Source of the DNA: Fermentibacter sp963718745 [NCBI: Candidatus Fermentibacterota bacterium]
Lineage (GTDB): Bacteria > Fermentibacterota > Fermentibacteria > Fermentibacterales
Length of the DNA stretch: 64,000 nt
Direction of reading: 5' to 3'
Assembly: GCA_963718745.1 (NCBI GenBank)
Contig: OY970370.1
Coordinates: forward strand, 1,364,001-1,428,000
The position numbers and the translations under genes were made by a program. Position 1 is the stretch's first letter, and each line of letters begins with the position of its first letter. The notes under the pieces were generated by a model. It was not told the DNA's origin. It did no database searches and worked only from the letters and a program-made list of their open reading frames with translations. This document shows, piece after piece, positions 32,451 to 41,582 of this stretch.

Positions 32451-34488
32451 GCGGATAGTCCTTCACCCTCTCGTGGAACCTTCCCTGGAGCACCTGCAGG
32501 AAGGACTTCAGTATGACGGTCAGGTTCCCCCTGGTGAGCTGGCAGTCGTCGAGCTGCCCGTCGATGTCACGGTCGTCGATGACATCCCGCACGATCGACT
32601 CGATCAGTTCGGGGGACTCGCCGGATACGTTCTTGGTGGCGGACTCGACTGCGTCGGCCAGCATGATGATGGCCGCCTCCCTGGTCCTGGGGAGCGGGCC
32701 GGGATACCTGAAATCGCTCTCTTTCAGCACCGGGGAGCCGTCAGGGCCCTGACCGCCGTCCCTGCGGGCCTTCTCGTAGAAGGCCTTCATGACGGTCGTC
32801 CCGTGATGCTGCGCGATGATATCGATGACGGGGGAGGGAACCCTTGCCTTCCTGGCCAGCCTTACGCCCTCGGATACATGTGCCGCGAGCTTCCTGGCGC
32901 TCTCCATGGGGTGCAGCAGATCATGCGGATTGGGGGTATCGGGAGGGAGGTTCTCTATGAAATGCTTGGGATCCTTGACCTTCCCCACGTCGTGGAAGAG
33001 CCCTCCGGCTTCCGCGAGCACGGGATCCGCCCCGATCGCGCGGGCCGCCTCCGAGGCAAGATCGGCCACGTGCTGCGAATGCTGCCAGGTTCCCATGGCC
33101 CATTTGCTGAGTTCCAGGAGCAGCGGATGGTCCCTCTTCCGGGCTTCCTCTATCGAACGGACGGTGCTGACCCCGAATTTCTCGAATGCGGGGAGAAGCG
33201 CATAGGCGGCCCCGATCCCGGCAACGGGGGAGAGGACCGTCTCGAGGAGGCCGACCCAGAGAGGCGCGCCCGCCAGACCCATGTCGAGGAGACTGCAGGC
33301 GAGGAAGGCGGCGGCTCCGCCCGCAGAGGCATACAGCATGCTGTAGGGAATCGTGCTCCGTCTGCGGAGGTCCCAGCCCGTGTGCGCCGCCAGGGAACCC
33401 GAGATCGCCGTGACCAGGAGGCTGCTGTACGGGTGCGGATGCCCGACCGCGGTGAGGATGGCGAAGAGCAGTGTGAAGACCATCGCGTGCCTGCGGTTTG
33501 TGAAGACCGTCGTATGGAGCGCGCCGAAAGTCGCCAGTGAGGCGTACGATCCGTGGTAGAGCCGGCTCGAGAGGATGACGAGCAGCCCTGTGGCGGCTAT
33601 CGAGATCGACCAGCTCGTGCAGAGGAGGAGGATCCTGTTGCGGCTGAGCCAGGTCGGCTGCATCGAATCCCGGACGTAGAACGTGGCGAGTGCGAAGAGG
33701 CCCGCCAGGAGAAGAATCCTGCCGATGGCGTACCTTGCCCTCCTGCCGTTGATGCCCTCGGCCTGGGATGACCGGAGGGCTTCGAGGTACCTGGCGGACT
33801 GCTCCGTCACGACACCGCCCTCGGGCACGATGACGTCACCCGCGCTCAGGACGGTGTCCACCATCGAATGGCTCTCGAGAGCCTCCTCGATGCTGATCTC
33901 CCTGCGCTCCGGATCCAGCAGGACGTTCGGGACCAGGGTGGATGAGAGGGAGTCGGCGAGATCGCTCGAGAGCCCGCCGCCGCGGAGTGTCGAGGAAAAG
34001 GTCGTGGAGACCTCCAGGAGGCCGTGGATGTTCAGGTTCCCGAGCGGGGTCGGTGCGCCGTCCTCGGAGTTCCTGGTTATGACTGCGAGGCTGCCCGAGA
34101 ACCCGTCCGTCGCGCGCTGCATGTCCAGGACGCCCTTGTCGTACATGATGCCGAGTTCGCGAAGGGTGCCCTGTATGACCACGCTGTCGACCGACAGCTG
34201 GGTCAGGCGGCTGCCCAGCTCCTCCCTGACCTCCGGCCAGACCTGGTCGGAATAATTCAGATAGAGAGGAACGGCCTGCTCGACTTCGAAGCGGAGGTCC
34301 CCGACCTCCGAAGAGGAAATGGGTACGTCGAAGGAGAAGGGGGCTTTGATTCCCTCCGGGACGAGCTCCCCTTCCCTTATCTCGAAATCCCTCGATGCGA
34401 GGGGAGGCGCCACCAGGAAGAGGAAAAGACCCGCAACGACAGCCACGCCTGCAAGTCCTGAAAGCGCGGCAAACCTGCCGTTCGTCAT
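32443..34488 (-). CDS. 7TM-HD phosphohydrolase (PgpH-like)
   Basis: This 681-residue protein has an N-terminal membrane helix, then an extracellular 7TMR-HDED domain (about 30-265), seven membrane helices (about 270-430) and a cytoplasmic HD domain. The HD motif is FHDVGKVKDP, preceded by WQHSQHVADLA and followed by HHGTT and DAVES. The architecture is that of PgpH, a cyclic di-AMP phosphodiesterase in Gram-positive bacteria. Its usual position between phoH and ybeY is kept here. The nucleotide substrate in this lineage is not proven. Confidence 0.92.
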   Translation of the reverse strand: MTNGRFAALSGLAGVAVVAGLFLFLVAPPLASRDFEIREGELVPEGIKAPFSFDVPISSSEVGDLRFEVEQAVPLYLNYSDQVWPEVREELGSRLTQLSVDSVVIQGTLRELGIMYDKGVLDMQRATDGFSGSLAVITRNSEDGAPTPLGNLNIHGLLEVSTTFSSTLRGGGLSSDLADSLSSTLVPNVLLDPERREISIEEALESHSMVDTVLSAGDVIVPEGGVVTEQSARYLEALRSSQAEGINGRRARYAIGRILLLAGLFALATFYVRDSMQPTWLSRNRILLLCTSWSISIAATGLLVILSSRLYHGSYASLATFGALHTTVFTNRRHAMVFTLLFAILTAVGHPHPYSSLLVTAISGSLAAHTGWDLRRRSTIPYSMLYASAGGAAAFLACSLLDMGLAGAPLWVGLLETVLSPVAGIGAAYALLPAFEKFGVSTVRSIEEARKRDHPLLLELSKWAMGTWQHSQHVADLASEAARAIGADPVLAEAGGLFHDVGKVKDPKHFIENLPPDTPNPHDLLHPMESARKLAAHVSEGVRLARKARVPSPVIDIIAQHHGTTVMKAFYEKARRDGGQGPDGSPVLKESDFRYPGPLPRTREAAIIMLADAVESATKNVSGESPELIESIVRDVIDDRDIDGQLDDCQLTRGNLTVILKSFLQVLQGRFHERVKDYPHG

Positions 34489-35444
34489 CTGTCGCCCTCC
34501 CCTCCGCCCACCCGTTCGGACTCGGCGAAAGCGGCGATGATCCGCTGCACCAGGGGGTGCCTGACGACGTCCCTCTCGCCCAGGTAGACGAAACGGATGC
34601 CTTCGACCGGCTCCAGGATGGCCCGGATCTTCACGAGCCCCGAGGAGGAGGCGGGCCTCAGGTCGATCTGGGTGATGTCTCCTGTGATGACGGCCCGCGA
34701 CCGGTACCCCAGGCGGGTGAGGAACATCTTGAGCTGGGTGAGGGTCGTGTTCTGCGCCTCGTCCAGTATGACGAAAGCGTCGTTCAGGGTGCGTCCCCGC
34801 ATGTAGGCGAGCGGCGCGACCTCTATGACCCCGTTGTCCATGCTCCTCCTGAGGCGGGCCGGAGAGAGCGTGTCGTTGAGGGCATCGTAGATGGGTTTGA
34901 GATAGGGGTCGATCTTCTGCTGCAGATCTCCGGGGAGGAAGCCCAGATTCTCTCCGGCCTCGACCGCCGGCCTGGTGATGACGATCCTTTCGACGAGGCC
35001 GTCCCGAAGGGAGGCGACCGCCGCCGCGACGGCGAGGAATGTCTTGCCGGTGCCGGCGGGACCTATGCTGAAGACGATCTCGCTCTCACGGATGGCCCTT
35101 ATGTACTCCTCCTGGCCCGGCGTCCTGGGGGACACCCTCCCGGCCTTGCCCGGTACAGGCAGGTCCAGACCCGCGTCGGATGCGGAGGGAAACTCCAGAG
35201 CGGTGTAGAGGGTGATGTCGCGGACCGAACCGGTGGTCTCCAGGTCCTCCCTCAGCCGGTCGACGACCTTGGCGGCCTTCTCTGCGGATTCCGGGGGACC
35301 GGTGAAGACGATAGTGCCGTCACGGTAGACTGCCGTCACTCCGAGGCGGCTGCAGATGAGCCGGAGGAAGGAATCCCCCGGACCGAGAACGTCTCCCGCC
35401 AGCTCGAACGGAAGCTCCCTCTGGACCCTGTCGCTTTCGGTCAT
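34485..35444 (-). CDS. PhoH-like ATPase (YbeZ)
   Basis: This 319-residue protein is the first gene of the nine-gene operon. Walker A is GPAGTGKT at 128-135 and Walker B-like FVILDEAQN follows, with the GDITQID sensor. The N-terminal KH-like region (AAKVVDRLRED) is present. PhoH proteins act with YbeY in RNA metabolism. The ATG lies only 24 bases from a terminator of the upstream LysM gene, so its promoter must overlap that element or transcription must read through. ATG 35444 has no strong ribosome site. Confidence 0.93.
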   Translation of the reverse strand: MTESDRVQRELPFELAGDVLGPGDSFLRLICSRLGVTAVYRDGTIVFTGPPESAEKAAKVVDRLREDLETTGSVRDITLYTALEFPSASDAGLDLPVPGKAGRVSPRTPGQEEYIRAIRESEIVFSIGPAGTGKTFLAVAAAVASLRDGLVERIVITRPAVEAGENLGFLPGDLQQKIDPYLKPIYDALNDTLSPARLRRSMDNGVIEVAPLAYMRGRTLNDAFVILDEAQNTTLTQLKMFLTRLGYRSRAVITGDITQIDLRPASSSGLVKIRAILEPVEGIRFVYLGERDVVRHPLVQRIIAAFAESERVGGGEGDR

Positions 35445-35467
35445 GGCCGCCGGATCCGTTTCGTTTC

Positions 35468-35504
35468 AAAAAAAGGAAGCTCCCCCGAAGGCGGAGGAGC
35501 TTCC
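35468..35504 (-). terminator. Intrinsic terminator after the LysM gene
   Basis: On the minus strand a strong stem (GGAAGCTCC pairing with GGAGCTTCC, with extra pairs toward a TTCG-like loop) is followed at once by seven T residues. It lies 16 bases after the LysM stop. This is the clearest rho-independent terminator in the window. Confidence 0.9.
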
Positions 35505-35519
35505 CTGCTTAACAGGATT

Positions 35520-36200
35520 CTAACGGGTGGTACCAGGCCTCGCGCCGGTCCTGGGGACGGTGAGCACCTGGCCGGGGTAGATCAGGTTCGGATCGCTGAC
35601 GATGCTGCGGTTCGCCTCGTACAGCTGGGGCCACATGCCCCTGTCGCCGTAGACGACGCCGTAGCCGGCGATCTTGCCGAGGTAGTCACCATCGACAACC
35701 GTATAGCTGCTGATCATGGGAACCGGAACGATCAGTGTGTGACCCGCGTAGATGAGGTTGGGGTCGCTGATGGTTTCGCGGTTGCGTTCGTAGATCTGCG
35801 GCCACTTGGTACCGTCGTTGAAGTAGTAGTGGTACGACGCGATGGTCCAGAGGCATTCGCCCTCGACGATGTTGTGAGTCACGCCGGAGTTGCGGAGCCT
35901 CTCGATGTCGGCCCTGAGCTGGCTGATCTGGTTCTGGAGACTGGAGATCTGGCTGTCCAGATCCTGGGCCTGGGCGCGCAGAGGGAGAACCTGGGGCTCC
36001 CACTCGGCTACCTTGGCGTCGGCCTCGGCCTTTACCCACTCCCAATAGGCGATCTGCAGGGGCAGATTGTCGTTGCCCATGGCGTCGATCTCTTCATGGG
36101 TGTACTGGGAGAGCTCTTCGGCTGACCAGGATGCTGCGACTGCGTTGGAAGCGAGGAACAGTGTCGCGGCAAGGAGCAGTATGAATCCGTTGCGCTTCAT
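35520..36200 (-). CDS. Exported protein with coiled coil and two LysM domains
   Basis: The protein has 226 residues, with a strong purine-rich ribosome site. A signal peptide is at 1-22. A coiled coil covers about 55-105 (LRAQAQDLDSQISSLQNQI). Two LysM-like units follow: HNIVEGECLWTIASYHYY...NLIYAGHTLIVP and YTVVDGDYLGKIAGYGVV...NLIYPGQVLTVP. LysM binds peptidoglycan, so the protein should sit on the cell wall in the periplasm. It is 18 bases from an Lpp-like lipoprotein gene, and the two may tie the outer membrane to the wall. Confidence 0.9.
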   Translation of the reverse strand: MKRNGFILLLAATLFLASNAVAASWSAEELSQYTHEEIDAMGNDNLPLQIAYWEWVKAEADAKVAEWEPQVLPLRAQAQDLDSQISSLQNQISQLRADIERLRNSGVTHNIVEGECLWTIASYHYYFNDGTKWPQIYERNRETISDPNLIYAGHTLIVPVPMISSYTVVDGDYLGKIAGYGVVYGDRGMWPQLYEANRSIVSDPNLIYPGQVLTVPRTGARPGTTR

Positions 36201-36218
36201 TGTTGTCCCCCCCTCCCC

Positions 36219-36485
36219 TTAACGGCCGCCGAGTGCCTGATACTCGGCCTGGAGCTCTGCGAGCTCCTGCTGAAGTGTCTGAACCTGGGCTTCCTTCTGC
36301 GGGATAGCCACTGTCAGGTCTGCATACTCGGCTTCCAGGCTGGCTGCCCTGGCTTCGGATGCGAGCGCCGCGCTTCTCGCCTCGTCCCGGGCACGGATCT
36401 GTGCCTCACTGGGACCGCAGGCAGAGAGAAGCAGGGCGACGCTCAGAACAACCAGGCAAAACCAGATCGTCCTGGTTCTAAGCAT
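36219..36485 (-). CDS. Small Lpp-like coiled-coil lipoprotein
   Basis: This 88-residue protein has AGGAGGT seven bases before ATG 36485. The lipobox is LLLSAC (Cys near residue 22). The remainder is a single helix with heptad repeats (RARDEARSAALASEARAASL; LQQELAELQAEYQ). Architecture and size resemble Braun-type lipoproteins, though without the terminal Lys used for peptidoglycan linkage. It is the first gene of a two-gene unit with the LysM protein. Confidence 0.85.
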   Translation of the reverse strand: MLRTRTIWFCLVVLSVALLLSACGPSEAQIRARDEARSAALASEARAASLEAEYADLTVAIPQKEAQVQTLQQELAELQAEYQALGGR

Positions 36486-36566
36486 ACCCGGGACCTCCTC
36501 TCGACTGACTGAATCGTCTGTGAATGGACCCCTGGAACAAGATGGAACGACCCCTGTCCTATCAAG

Positions 36567-36595
36567 ATCGTATCCTATCGGGGAAGCGGCGTCAA
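36567..36595 (-). promoter_or_regulatory. Promoter of the Lpp-like/LysM unit
   Basis: On the minus strand TTGACG (36590-36595) and TACGAT (36567-36572) are separated by 17 bases. The start would lie near 36560, giving a leader of about 75 bases. Confidence 0.65.
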
Positions 36596-36603
36596 TAGCC
36601 GCC

Positions 36604-36990
36604 TCAACTCCGTTCACGGAACATAAGGGCTTTCCTCGGCGATCGGCCAGCCCTGCGGGAGAGAGCGGCACATAGCGCAAAACCTGCGGCCAGCCCGGCG
36701 CAATCGGCGAGGAAGTCGCCCGTCGAGCAGTCCCTCCCCGGGACGTAGGCCTGGTGGATTTCGTCGAGCCCCGCCCACAGGAGCCCTGCAACGAGGAAGG
36801 GCGAGACTGAACCGCGGGTGAGATCCTTATTCAGGGATAGGGCTAATCCAAGCACTGAGAACTCCAGGAGATGGAGTATCTTGTCCTGGCCGGGGAACAG
36901 GGGAGGGAGGACTCTGGGCGCGGGATCGCTGCTCAGGATCCAGATCCCGATGGCTATGAGGACGGGGAGGATGCGCCTGACGGCTTTCAC
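36604..36990 (-). CDS. VanZ-like membrane protein
   Basis: The 128-residue protein starts with GTG overlapping the stop of the GGDEF-like gene. It has three or four membrane helices with the VanZ family signatures SSDPAPRVLPP, DKILHLLEFSVLGL and DEIHQAYVPGRDCSTGDFLAD. VanZ gives low-level teicoplanin resistance in enterococci, but most family members have unknown roles. Confidence 0.88.
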   Translation of the reverse strand: MKAVRRILPVLIAIGIWILSSDPAPRVLPPLFPGQDKILHLLEFSVLGLALSLNKDLTRGSVSPFLVAGLLWAGLDEIHQAYVPGRDCSTGDFLADCAGLAAGFALCAALSRRAGRSPRKALMFRERS

Positions 36991-38567
36991 TGCCTCGTCC
37001 CGCCCTGGGCGGTGGAAGCCTGGAGGACCGACACGAGGAACCTCGAGGACATGGAGCGGGCCCTGGACATCGAGCGCGAGGCCTCCAGGCAGAGTGCATC
37101 GACGCGCCTCTCGCTCCTCGTTACGGCACCGCCCACAGTGATCTTCGGTGTCACTTCCCCCGATTCGCACTTCACTGCGAAACAGTCGAAGCTCCTGACG
37201 AGGCTCTCTGCGAAGGCCTCCGCGGCGGCAGAGTCCATCCCCGGGACGCAGACGGCGAATTTGGCGCCCGAGAAGCGCGTCACCGAGGCCTCGGAACCGG
37301 CGGTTTCGGCAAGCCTCGCGCCGCAGGCGGACAGGAGCCTGTCTCCGCTCCTGTGGCCGTGCGTCGAGTTCACATCCTCGATGGAGTCGATGCCGACCAC
37401 GAAGAGGGAGACGCTCCTCCCGAAGCGGTACACATCCCTCGAGGTCCTCTTCACGAAGTCCATGAAATCCGACAGCCTGGGCAGGCCGGTTATGCCGTCC
37501 CTGTTCTGCAGGTCCCTCCTCTGTTCTCTCAGCAGGATCTTCTCGATGGCCAGCCCCAGGAGCCCGGAGGACACCTCCAGCGCCCACTCGACCCGGGAGC
37601 CGGTGCCGTCCTCGGCGCCCGATTCGACGAGGATGACTCCTATGCACTTGTCCGACATCGAGAGCGGTGCGGCGGAACAGCTCCCGCACAGGGAACTGGA
37701 CGGGTCCTGTCGCGAGAGGGTCGTGACGGGTCTGCCTCCGTTCGAGAGTCCGTTGCGCGAAACGGACTTGCATGAACGGATCGTCCATCCTGCGACCGAG
37801 CCCTCGAGATCGAAAGTCATCCCGACCCGACCCGGAGCAAGGGGTCCCAGGGACTCGTAGATGTCCAGACTGCCTGAGTCGGACGAGAGCAGCCCGACAG
37901 TCACGGTGAGGTCGCTCCCCGCCTCGGAGAGCCACGAGGCCGCGGCGTGGATGGCCCTTCCCATGCTCGTGGAGGAGGCGACCGTCTTCACGAGTTCCGC
38001 CTGGATCTCCAGGGTCCCCCTGCCTCCGGGCTCCGCCGGTTCATCGTTTCGAGTGCAGCCGGGCGCGCTGCCGGAGGACCTGGATCTCCCCCCCTCGACC
38101 ATCCACTCGAGGACCAGGGCGAAGAATGGCAGGGAGAGGAGCGGGACGGCCCCGGCCGACACCCTTCCCAGGAGCCCGGGGGAGAAGACGCCGCCCGATG
38201 TGGCTATGAGAATGCCTTCGGTCAGACCGAGGATCGCTCCTGTTTCGAGCGCCGGACCCGCTACCGACGGGTGTGCCATCCAGGCCAGGAGCAGATAGAG
38301 CATCGGAGTGAGAAGGCCGCCGTAGCCTCCGTAGAGGTGTACCGCGGAGAAGACCAGCGCTGCTGTGATGACTGACATGTGGAGGGAGGTCCGCCCTCCG
38401 TTCCGGAACCCGCGGAACACCGCAAGAGCCGCGGCCAGTGAGAACAGGACCGCCGCCGCGAGGGGGACGGGACCGGGAACGGTCGATGCGCCGACCAGGG
38501 CCGATGCGAACGCGGAGGCCAGGGCGGCAGCCACGAGTGATATCCGGGCAAGGCTCCTCCTGCTCAT
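36987..38567 (-). CDS. Membrane GAF protein with degenerate GGDEF domain
   Basis: This 526-residue protein has five or six N-terminal helices (1-160), a GAF-like domain (about 185-335) and a GGDEF-fold domain (about 350-510). The latter keeps GITGLPRL and NSTHGHRSGDRLL, which shape the GTP pocket. The catalytic GGDEF loop reads FSGAK and no RxxD inhibitory site precedes it. It is therefore unlikely to make cyclic di-GMP and may bind nucleotide as a sensor or scaffold. VanZ-like is translated from the overlapping stop. Confidence 0.85.
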   Translation of the reverse strand: MSRRSLARISLVAAALASAFASALVGASTVPGPVPLAAAVLFSLAAALAVFRGFRNGGRTSLHMSVITAALVFSAVHLYGGYGGLLTPMLYLLLAWMAHPSVAGPALETGAILGLTEGILIATSGGVFSPGLLGRVSAGAVPLLSLPFFALVLEWMVEGGRSRSSGSAPGCTRNDEPAEPGGRGTLEIQAELVKTVASSTSMGRAIHAAASWLSEAGSDLTVTVGLLSSDSGSLDIYESLGPLAPGRVGMTFDLEGSVAGWTIRSCKSVSRNGLSNGGRPVTTLSRQDPSSSLCGSCSAAPLSMSDKCIGVILVESGAEDGTGSRVEWALEVSSGLLGLAIEKILLREQRRDLQNRDGITGLPRLSDFMDFVKRTSRDVYRFGRSVSLFVVGIDSIEDVNSTHGHRSGDRLLSACGARLAETAGSEASVTRFSGAKFAVCVPGMDSAAAEAFAESLVRSFDCFAVKCESGEVTPKITVGGAVTRSERRVDALCLEASRSMSRARSMSSRFLVSVLQASTAQGGTRQ

Positions 38568-39019
38568 CCGTCAGACCTCCGACAGCTGCGAGTATGTCGA
38601 ATCCCGGCCGGGACGGGAACCGGACCCGGGAGATCCCGGACCGATGGATCGGCCTCGATCCCTGCTGTTCCGGCAGGAAGCCGGACACCGGAGGCGGCGG
38701 GGGGACGGGGAGGCTCTCCGAGGATGCTCCGGGGACATCCGGAGGATTGCGCAGCCCGGTGTGATGAGCCTGGGAGCGCCCAGGGAGAGAACGAGTCCGC
38801 TGTCCAGGCGGATCCCCGGGCATCCACGCCCGTGTGCGTGCCGTGAAAAGGGGCGCAGGGCTTGACGCTAGTTCCCTTCGTCCTAATGTATAGCGTACTT
38901 TCCGGTCTGCTGTTTCTGTAACTGCCTGACAGATGCGGATGTTCCAACGATGCAGTCCCCGAGGCTGGCCGGCGTTATCGCCCCCATACCTTTCCATCAC
39001 CCGAACCGATAGAGGGACT
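38568..39019 (+). promoter_or_regulatory. Long intergenic region and probable rho leader
   Basis: These 452 bases separate divergent genes and show no convincing coding frame. A plausible plus-strand promoter is TTGACG (38862-38867) with TAATGT or a neighbouring hexamer around 38884-38892. That gives a rho leader of about 130 bases. The 300 bases before that are GC-rich with many short CCGG palindromes and no clear element. In several bacteria rho is autoregulated through its leader, so such control could occur here. Confidence 0.4.
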
Positions 39020-40300
39020 ATGGTAGAAAAGCCGCTCGACGGTCATTCACTTTCCGATCTAGAGAGCATGACCCTTGTCGAACTGCAGTCGATCGCGAAA
39101 ACCATGGGCATCAAGGGTATCGCAGGATCCAGGAAGCGCGATCTGATACAGATGATGCTCGAGGACCAGACGGAGAAGAACGGCCTGGAGTTCGCCACCG
39201 GTGTCCTGGAGACCCTTCCCGAGGGATATGGGTTCCTCCGTGCGGTAGAGGCCAACTACCTTCCCGGCACCAACGACATCTACGTCTCCCCTTCCCAGAT
39301 AAAGAGATTCGGCCTGCTCACCGGCGACACCATCTCCGGCCAGGTCAGGCAGCCCAAGGAGGGAGAGAAGTATCTGGCCCTCCTCCGGGTCGAGACCGTG
39401 AACCACAAGAGCCCCGACCTGGCGAGGACGAGACGCAACTTCGACGAGCTCACTCCGTACTATCCGAAGGAGCGCTTCATACTGGAGCACGATTCGGAGG
39501 AGCTGAGCGGAAGGATAATGGACCTGCTCACCCCTCTGGGCAAGGGCCAGCGCGCCCTTATCGTATCGCCTCCGAGGGCCGGCAAGACCATCCTCCTCCA
39601 GCAGATAGCGAACAGCATCGCCATCAACCACCCGGAGGTCATCCTCATAGTCCTCCTCATCGACGAGCGGCCTGAGGAAGTCACCGACATGAAGCGGGTC
39701 GTCCGGGGCGAGGTCATAAGCTCCACCTTCGACGAAGCGCCGAAGAGACACGTCCAGGTCGCGGACATCGTGCTCGAGAAGGCCAAGAGGATGGTCGAGA
39801 GCGGACACGACGTCGTGATACTCCTCGATTCGATCACGCGTCTGGCACGGGCGAACAACACGGTCATCCCCCACTCCGGCAAGATTCTTTCCGGCGGCGT
39901 GGATTCGAACGCTCTGCAGCGCCCCAAGCGGTTCTTCGGAGCCGCCCGCAAGGCAGAGGAAGGCGGCAGCCTGACGATAGTCGGGACCGCCCTGGTCGAC
40001 ACGGGGAGCAGGATGGACGAAGTCATCTTCGAGGAGTTCAAGGGAACGGGCAACAGCGAGATAGTCCTGGACCGCAGGCTGGCAGACCGCAGAGTCTTCC
40101 CCGCCATAGACATAACGAAATCCGGAACCCGGCGCGAAGAGCTCCTGCTCGATGATGATACACTGAGCAGGGTCTGGATAATGCGGAAGATCCTCGTCGA
40201 CCTGAACCCGGTCGAGGCGATGGAACTCCTCAAGAAACAGCTCTCGCAGCACAAGTCCAACAAGAGGTTCCTTGACGCGATGGCCAGCATGTCCCAATGA
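39020..40300 (+). CDS. rho: Transcription termination factor Rho
   Basis: This is a 426-residue hexameric RNA helicase that ends transcription. It has the N-terminal helical Rho_N domain ([15 protein letters not shown]), an RNA-binding cold-shock-like domain ([21 protein letters not shown]), Walker A SPPRAGKT (183-190), the Q-loop and Walker [15 protein letters not shown], and the secondary RNA site. ATG 39020 follows AGAGGG. The length is close to E. coli Rho, with no large insertion. Confidence 0.97.
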   Translation: MVEKPLDGHSLSDLESMTLVELQSIAKTMGIKGIAGSRKRDLIQMMLEDQTEKNGLEFATGVLETLPEGYGFLRAVEANYLPGTNDIYVSPSQIKRFGLLTGDTISGQVRQPKEGEKYLALLRVETVNHKSPDLARTRRNFDELTPYYPKERFILEHDSEELSGRIMDLLTPLGKGQRALIVSPPRAGKTILLQQIANSIAINHPEVILIVLLIDERPEEVTDMKRVVRGEVISSTFDEAPKRHVQVADIVLEKAKRMVESGHDVVILLDSITRLARANNTVIPHSGKILSGGVDSNALQRPKRFFGAARKAEEGGSLTIVGTALVDTGSRMDEVIFEEFKGTGNSEIVLDRRLADRRVFPAIDITKSGTRREELLLDDDTLSRVWIMRKILVDLNPVEAMELLKKQLSQHKSNKRFLDAMASMSQ

Positions 40301-40349
40301 TGGCGCGCGTCCGGATCCAGAGAGTCAGCATCCTAGAAGGAGTCGAGAG

Positions 40350-40565
40350 GTGAAGAAGGATATCCATCCCAAGTACGAGAAGGCAGTCTTCTCCTGCGCC
40401 TGCGGTAACGTGATCACTACCAGGTCCACATCCGGAGACCTCAAGTTCGACATCTGCTCGAGCTGCCACCCGTTCTACACCGGACGGCAGAAGCTGATCG
40501 ACTCGGCAGGAATGGTGGACAAGTACAACAGGAAGTACGGGCGCAAGGACTCCGCCGAGAAGTAG
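40350..40565 (+). CDS. rpmE: Ribosomal protein bL31
   Basis: This is a 71-residue protein from GTG 40350 with GAAGGAG a few bases before. It starts [19 protein letters not shown] and contains [13 protein letters not shown], the zinc-binding (C+) form of L31. It follows rho and precedes DUF1385 and prfA, a conserved bacterial order. Confidence 0.96.
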   Translation: MKKDIHPKYEKAVFSCACGNVITTRSTSGDLKFDICSSCHPFYTGRQKLIDSAGMVDKYNRKYGRKDSAEK

Positions 40566-40613
40566 AGGAGTCCTCTGCTGGGGCCGGGTCCCGCAGGCCG
40601 ACGGAGTCCATCC

Positions 40614-41582
40614 ATGGCCAGAATCCACCTCACATGGCTTGCCGCGCCTCAGGCGGGCGAGCTCGAAAAGGCCGGCGGCCAGGCGGTCATCGAGGGCGTC
40701 ATGATGAGGTCCTCCACCAGGGCCGCAGTGGCCGTGCGTTCCCCTGACGGAACCATCACGGGCATGGTCCTGCCCCAGCGGATGCTCGCCTCGCGCAGCG
40801 CGGTCTGGAAGAAGCCCGTGCTCAGGGGGGCCGCATCCCTTGTCGACTCCCTGCGGCTTGGATTCTCCGCTCTGTCCTGGTCGGCGGACATGGCCGAACC
40901 TCCCGCCGAGGGCCGGAAGGGCGGAGGCGCCGGATCCCTCTTCTCGACCGCGCTGGGCTTTGTTCTCGCGATAGCCCTCTTCGGCTGGCTGCCCCTCAGG
41001 GTCGCGATGCTCCTGGTTCCCGGCGGCGAACACGTCTGGATCAATCTCCTGGCGGGCCTGTTCCGAATAGCGGGATTCTTCGTGTACGTGGCGGCCATCT
41101 CCCTCGTCCCGTCGATCCGCAGGGTCTTCGTGTACCACGGGGCCGAGCACCAGACTATCCATGCATGGGAGAAGGGCGCCCCCGACCTCGAACTCTCGGC
41201 CGGAGAGGAGAGCCCGAGGCACCAGCGCTGCGGTACGAGCTTCCTGTTCCTCGTGATGATACTGGCCGTGGCCTTCTATTCGATAGTGGACACGCTCGCA
41301 GCCCTGCTTTCGGGCGGACCGCTCCAGGCCCACTGGCGCGTCCTCTACCACATCCCTCTCATGCCCCTCGTCATGGGGATCTCCTACGAGGTCCTCCGAC
41401 TGGTCGACCGCAACCTCGAGAAGTCCGCATTCGCCAGAGCCGCCGCCTGGCCGGGACTGCTGCTCCAGAACTTCACCACCAGGAAGGCGGGATCCGCCGA
41501 GGTGGAGGTGGCCGTGGCAGCGCTGAGGCTTGCAGTCGGAGCGGATCCCGGCCCTGCCGTGAAGCTGGTCGGGACCCCATGA
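40614..41582 (+). CDS. DUF1385-family membrane protein
   Basis: The 322-residue product matches the YqhQ/DUF1385 family, whose function is unknown. Signatures are [13 protein letters not shown] near the start, [16 protein letters not shown] in the middle and [12 protein letters not shown]. There are four or five membrane helices. The conserved His/Glu set suggests a metal site. rpmE-DUF1385-prfA clustering is widespread. It overlaps prfA by four bases. Confidence 0.92.
   Translation: MARIHLTWLAAPQAGELEKAGGQAVIEGVMMRSSTRAAVAVRSPDGTITGMVLPQRMLASRSAVWKKPVLRGAASLVDSLRLGFSALSWSADMAEPPAEGRKGGGAGSLFSTALGFVLAIALFGWLPLRVAMLLVPGGEHVWINLLAGLFRIAGFFVYVAAISLVPSIRRVFVYHGAEHQTIHAWEKGAPDLELSAGEESPRHQRCGTSFLFLVMILAVAFYSIVDTLAALLSGGPLQAHWRVLYHIPLMPLVMGISYEVLRLVDRNLEKSAFARAAAWPGLLLQNFTTRKAGSAEVEVAVAALRLAVGADPGPAVKLVGTP

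Noticed and set aside
38564-38947. Minus-strand open frame upstream of rho
   Set aside because: It has no ribosome site, no family resemblance and unusual composition. It would overlap the probable rho promoter.
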